A stretch of 64,000 bases of DNA from Verrucomicrobiaceae bacterium. Its GTDB lineage: Bacteria; Verrucomicrobiota; Verrucomicrobiia; Chthoniobacterales; JAATET01. The notes below the pieces were generated by a model, which saw nothing but the letters and a program-made list of their open reading frames with translations, was not told the origin of the DNA and made no database searches. This document shows, piece after piece, positions 61,096 to 64,000 of the stretch. The stretch lies in the NCBI GenBank assembly GCA_027488755.1, contig JAIYAZ010000135.1, forward strand, positions 1 through 64,000, in the 5' to 3' direction. Within the stretch, counting starts at the first letter, position 1, and every line of letters starts with the position of its first letter. The position numbers and the translations under genes were made by a program.

Positions 61096-62790
61096 TTACT
61101 TCTTCTTCTTGCTTTCGCCGGGGCGGTATTCCTCCTGGGCGAACTGGAAGGCCTGCGCGAGGCCGACCATGTCTTCGCCGGGTCGAACGCTGTTCTCGAA
61201 GGCTTCGCTTTCCTTCTTGAGGTCTTCCATGGAGTAGTTCGCGGCCTTGATCGAGAGACCGATGCGGCGCTCGGCCTTGTCGATCTTGATGACGCGGGCT
61301 TCGACTTCCTGGCCGACCTTGAGGGCGTCCTTGACCTTCTCGACGTGGTCTTCGCTGATCTGCGAGATGTGGACGAGGCCGTCGATTTCGCCGTCGAGCT
61401 GGATGAAGGCGCCGAAGTTGGCGAGCTTGCTGACCTGGCCCTTGACGAGGTCGCCGATTTTGAAGCGGGTTTCGATGTCCTTCCAGGGGTCGTTCTCGAG
61501 CTGCTTGACGCCGAGGCTGATGCGCTGGTTGGCCTTGTCGATGTCGATAACCACGGCTTCGACGTCGTCGCCCTTCTTGAGCATTTCGCTCGGGTGGTTG
61601 ATCTTGCGGGTCCAGCTCAGGTCGGAGACGTGGACCATGCCGTCGATGCCTTCTTCGAGTTCGACGAAGGCGCCGTAGGCGGTCATGTTGCGGACCTTGC
61701 CGCTGACCTGCTTGCCGATCATGTAGCGCTGCTCGATCTCATCCCACGGATTGGCTTCGAGCTGGCGGACGCCGAGCGAGATTTTCTGCTCGTCCTTGTT
61801 GACGCCGAGAACCACGGCTTCGATTTCCTGGCCGAGGGTGAGGACGTCGGACGGGCGGGCGATGCGCTTGGTCCAGCTGAGTTCGGAGACGTGGATGAGG
61901 CCTTCGACGCCGCGCTCGATTTCGACGAACGCGCCGTAGGGCATGAGGTTCGTGACCTTGCCGCGGACGGTCTGGCCGACGGGGAAGCGCTCCTCGATCT
62001 TGTCCCACGGGTTGTCCTGCATCTGCTTGAGGCCGAGGGAGACGCGCTCCTTGTCCTTGTTGATGTCGAGGATGACGACGTCGAGCTGGTCGCCGATTTT
62101 GACCATTTCGCTCGGGTGATTGAGGCGGGCCCACGACATGTCGGTGATGTGGAGGAGGCCGTCGATGCCGTCGAGATCGATGAAGGCACCGAAGTCGGTG
62201 ATGTTCTTCACGGCGCCGGAGACCTTGTCGCCGATCTTGACGCTGCCGAGGAAGGACGAGCGCTTCGCGGCGCGTTCGGCTTCGATGATTTCGCGGCGGC
62301 TGAGGACGACGTTTTTGCGGTCGTCGTTGATCTTTACGATCTTGAAGTCGTAGGTGTTGCCGACGAACTGGGTGAGGTCGCGCGGCGGGATGATGTCGAT
62401 CTGCGAGGCGGGCAGGAAGGATTCGACGCCGACGTTGACGGTGAGGCCGCCCTTGACCACGGCTTTGACCTTGCCCTTGATGAGGCCGCCTTCCTTGAAC
62501 ACGGCGACGATTTTCTCCCAGTTCTGGCGCTGGGCGGCCTTTTCCTTCGAGAGGACGACCATGCCCTCGTCGTTTTCGAGGCGGACGAGGAGGACTTCGA
62601 CTTCGTCGCCGACTTCGACTTCCTCGGGATCTTCAAACTCGTCGGCGCGGACGACGCCTTCGGATTTGTAACCGATATCGATGAGAAATTCGCGGGAACG
62701 GATTTCGAGGACATGTCCCTTGACGATGCTGCCCTCGCGGTAGTTTTTCGTGGATTTGGCGAGGAGTTCCGCCAGATTGGCTTCGGCCAT
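61096..62790 (-). CDS. rpsA: 30S ribosomal protein S1
   Basis: 564 aa from ATG 62790 (MAEANLAELLAK). Six S1 RNA-binding repeats are recognisable; the last four are each spaced by about 85 residues and share GxVxxxxxxGAFVxLxxGxxGxxHxSxxSW. The C-terminus is Lys-rich (PGESKKKK). Recruits mRNA to the 30S subunit, which suits a genome with few clear Shine-Dalgarno sites. A promoter and about 100-nt leader precede it, a strong terminator follows. Confidence 0.97.
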   Translation of the reverse strand: MAEANLAELLAKSTKNYREGSIVKGHVLEIRSREFLIDIGYKSEGVVRADEFEDPEEVEVGDEVEVLLVRLENDEGMVVLSKEKAAQRQNWEKIVAVFKEGGLIKGKVKAVVKGGLTVNVGVESFLPASQIDIIPPRDLTQFVGNTYDFKIVKINDDRKNVVLSRREIIEAERAAKRSSFLGSVKIGDKVSGAVKNITDFGAFIDLDGIDGLLHITDMSWARLNHPSEMVKIGDQLDVVILDINKDKERVSLGLKQMQDNPWDKIEERFPVGQTVRGKVTNLMPYGAFVEIERGVEGLIHVSELSWTKRIARPSDVLTLGQEIEAVVLGVNKDEQKISLGVRQLEANPWDEIEQRYMIGKQVSGKVRNMTAYGAFVELEEGIDGMVHVSDLSWTRKINHPSEMLKKGDDVEAVVIDIDKANQRISLGVKQLENDPWKDIETRFKIGDLVKGQVSKLANFGAFIQLDGEIDGLVHISQISEDHVEKVKDALKVGQEVEARVIKIDKAERRIGLSIKAANYSMEDLKKESEAFENSVRPGEDMVGLAQAFQFAQEEYRPGESKKKK

Positions 62791-62893
62791 AAAGGTGGCT
62801 TTGGTTGGTTGAGGTTTAGGTTCGATGCCGCACGACCTTGTCAGGAAGCCACCCGGCACTCGGCGGGGTGGAGGTTGCGGTAAAGAGTTTGGC

Positions 62894-62921
62894 AGAATAC
62901 AAACTGTCCGGGGGCTGGCAA
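62894..62921 (-). promoter_or_regulatory. Sigma-70 promoter of rpsA
   Basis: On the minus strand TTGCCA, 16 bp, TATTCT. Two near-consensus hexamers at good spacing, about 100 bp before the rpsA ATG. The leader contains the hairpin candidate CCACCC(n11)GGGTGG. This could be the place of S1 autogenous control, but that is inference. Confidence 0.6.
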
Positions 62922-62944
62922 GGACTTTGTTGCCCGCGGGGCGG

Positions 62945-63304
62945 TCACGCAAGGTAGGTGTCGGCGTGGTCGTAGGGCGGGGCGCAGCAGCAGAGAAACA
63001 CGAGATCGGTCGTGGCGGTGATCTCGTGCCACGCGCCGGGCGGAATGAGAATGGCGTCTCCGGGGCCGACCGGTCGGGTCGCGCCGTCGATCTCCATGGT
63101 GCCGGTTCCTTCGAGGAGAAAGTAGATTTCCTCGGCAAGCCGGTGGTAGTGCCGCTGCGTCGCGGTGCCGGCGGGCACGCGGGCCTCGGCGAGGCTTTGG
63201 TTCTGCACGGGGGCGTTGGTGCGGTCGAGGAGGCTGCGGATGGTCGAGCCGTCCTTGGTGGTAAAGGGTTTTTGGCTGGAAAGGTTCTGGATGGTCATGG
63301 ACAT
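62945..63304 (-). CDS. Cupin-domain protein
   Basis: 119 aa from ATG 63304 (MSMTIQNLSSQKPF; a second ATG lies at 63298). Small cupin: metal-type ligands in ATQRHYHRLAEEIYFLLEGTGTMEIDG and the second motif PPGAWHEI. LLDRTNAPVQNQSLAEARVPAG is typical of the small mannose-isomerase-like cupins. Function unknown. The ORF track joins it to a spurious 331-aa frame. Confidence 0.85.
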   Translation of the reverse strand: MSMTIQNLSSQKPFTTKDGSTIRSLLDRTNAPVQNQSLAEARVPAGTATQRHYHRLAEEIYFLLEGTGTMEIDGATRPVGPGDAILIPPGAWHEITATTDLVFLCCCAPPYDHADTYLA

Positions 63305-63313
63305 TGCCGACCT

Positions 63314-64000
63314 ATGAAATTTTTCGCGGGTTGCACAGCGCTGATCACCGGGGCCTCTTCCGGGCTGGGGGCGGAGTTTGCCCGCCAGCTCGCCCCGCAG
63401 GCGCAGTCGCTTGTGCTGGTGGCCCGTCGGCACGACCGCCTTGAGGCCCTCCGGGCCGAGCTCTCCGGGGCCTATCCCGGTCTGGCCGTATTTACCTACG
63501 TCCTTGATCTCGCGGATGCCGAGGCGCGTCTGGGCTTCGTGCGTTGGCTCAACGAGCAGGGCATCGTCGTGGATTTTCTCGTGAACAACGCGGGCCTTGG
63601 TGACCACGGCCCGTTTGAAAGCAGTGAGTGGGACCGGGTGCGCGCCATGCTCGACGTGAACGTTGCGGCCCTCACCCACCTCACGCACGCGCTCCTGCCC
63701 ATGCTGCACGGGGCGGGCCGCGCGGCCATTCTCAACGTGAGCTCGGTCGCCAGCTTTTTCCCGCTGCCGAATCTGGCCGTCTACGCGGCGACGAAGGCCT
63801 ACGTGACGAGTTTCTCCGAGGCGCTGCGCATGGAACTGCGCGACACGGGCGTCTCGGTCACGGCGTTGTGCCCGGGGCCGGTGCACACCGAGTTTTTTGA
63901 CGTGGCCACCCGGCCCGGCGATGAGGGCAATGCCGCGCACTACGAGACCATGCCCGCGTTTCGGGTGACCCCCGAAGAGGCGGTGGCCGAGGGATTGGCC
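63314..64000 (+). CDS. Short-chain dehydrogenase/reductase, partial (runs off window)
   Basis: Absent from the ORF track because no stop falls inside the window. From ATG 63314 an uninterrupted 229 codons: MKFFAGCTALITGASSGLGAEFARQL (TGxxxGxG cofactor loop), DFLVNNAGLGDHGPF (NNAG), ILNVSSVASFFPLPNLAVYAATKAYVTSFSEALRMEL (Ser, Tyr, Lys triad) and ALCPGPVHTEFFDVA. Classical SDR of the DltE/YqjQ-like kind. Codons end mostly in C. Divergent from the cupin gene, 9 bp apart. Confidence 0.9.
   Translation, partial: MKFFAGCTALITGASSGLGAEFARQLAPQAQSLVLVARRHDRLEALRAELSGAYPGLAVFTYVLDLADAEARLGFVRWLNEQGIVVDFLVNNAGLGDHGPFESSEWDRVRAMLDVNVAALTHLTHALLPMLHGAGRAAILNVSSVASFFPLPNLAVYAATKAYVTSFSEALRMELRDTGVSVTALCPGPVHTEFFDVATRPGDEGNAAHYETMPAFRVTPEEAVAEGLA

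Noticed and set aside
60307-62883. 858-aa plus-strand ORF antisense to rpsA and grx
   Set aside because: Runs through two clear genes and two terminators and consists of D/E/V-rich noise.

Overview
The window is about 64 kb of high-GC bacterial chromosome carrying roughly 60 protein genes and one tRNA. Several traits point to Verrucomicrobiota, probably the Opitutales/Opitutaceae side: a PEP-CTERM-tailed cellulase, a DUF2339/LemA/DUF3137 membrane cluster, an orphan nuoA, tandem Rieske oxygenases, an extended integron-type integrase and very short intergenic spacers. No 16S rRNA gene or other species-level marker is present, so this placement is inference. Most of the window is core metabolism with accessory genes mixed in. 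No spacer exceeds 300 bp; the largest, 1735-1998, is 264 bp and is described below.

Layout. 0-2.4 kb: an orphan integron-type tyrosine recombinase and a STAS protein. 2.4-14 kb: an ABC-2 permease, a secreted protein, aroE, gltX, the yqeY-ispD-M16 operon, an L,D-transpeptidase, a rhomboid-like protein, a tiny pentad-repeat protein, a lipoprotein and pgi. 13.9-17.9 kb: tsaE-tsaB and the feoA-feoB-FeoB-associated iron uptake operon behind a palindromic operator candidate. 17.9-25.8 kb: PBP2, a secreted phosphoesterase, a GH5 cellulase that runs into it tail to tail, and aconitase. 25.8-31.6 kb: DUF2339, LemA, DUF3137, prephenate dehydratase, a small conserved protein and nuoA. 31.7-37.7 kb: a Dabb protein, a class III aminotransferase coupled to a catalytically degraded GlgA-like protein, tRNA-Ser(CGA), a GH1 beta-glucosidase and a CNNM/CBS protein. 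37.8-46.5 kb: TerB/DUF697, two Rieske oxygenases, ndk, secreted and TPR proteins, a family-B DNA polymerase with a broken proofreading site, and an ion channel. 46.5-51.4 kb: tetrapyrrole genes (cobA-hemD fusion, hemC, hemA) with a ccsA-type gene. 51.5-58.2 kb: YqjF/DUF2071, a deoxyhypusine-synthase-like enzyme, a lipoprotein, proC, TPR, D,D-carboxypeptidase and a UvrD-type helicase. 58.2-64 kb: a giant coiled-coil HlyD-like protein, a glutaredoxin, rpsA, a cupin and an SDR cut by the window edge.

Genome-scale habits. Genes are packed tightly. Co-directional neighbours often overlap by ATGA, GTGA or TGATG. Four convergent pairs share one CTAG as both stop codons. Third codon positions look strand-biased: most plus-strand genes end codons in G, while minus-strand genes end them in C, so the top strand is G-rich over most of the window. 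The proC-TPR-dac block near 54-56 kb goes against this. The bias also produces many long antisense open frames in the ORF track, which are left out here. Several spacers consist of short-period tandem tracts: heptads GGAAAGC and TGGTTGT, and nonads of AACAGGATT or CACGGAGGG type. These resemble the short tandem repeats known from cyanobacteria and are the most unusual non-coding signal seen.

No obviously new multi-gene defence or mobile system was found. The strongest leads are the period-7 and period-9 spacer arrays, the exonuclease-dead PolB, the local gene conversion between the two Rieske genes, the coiled-coil HlyD, the pentad-repeat microprotein, and the integrase with a duplicated N-terminal domain.
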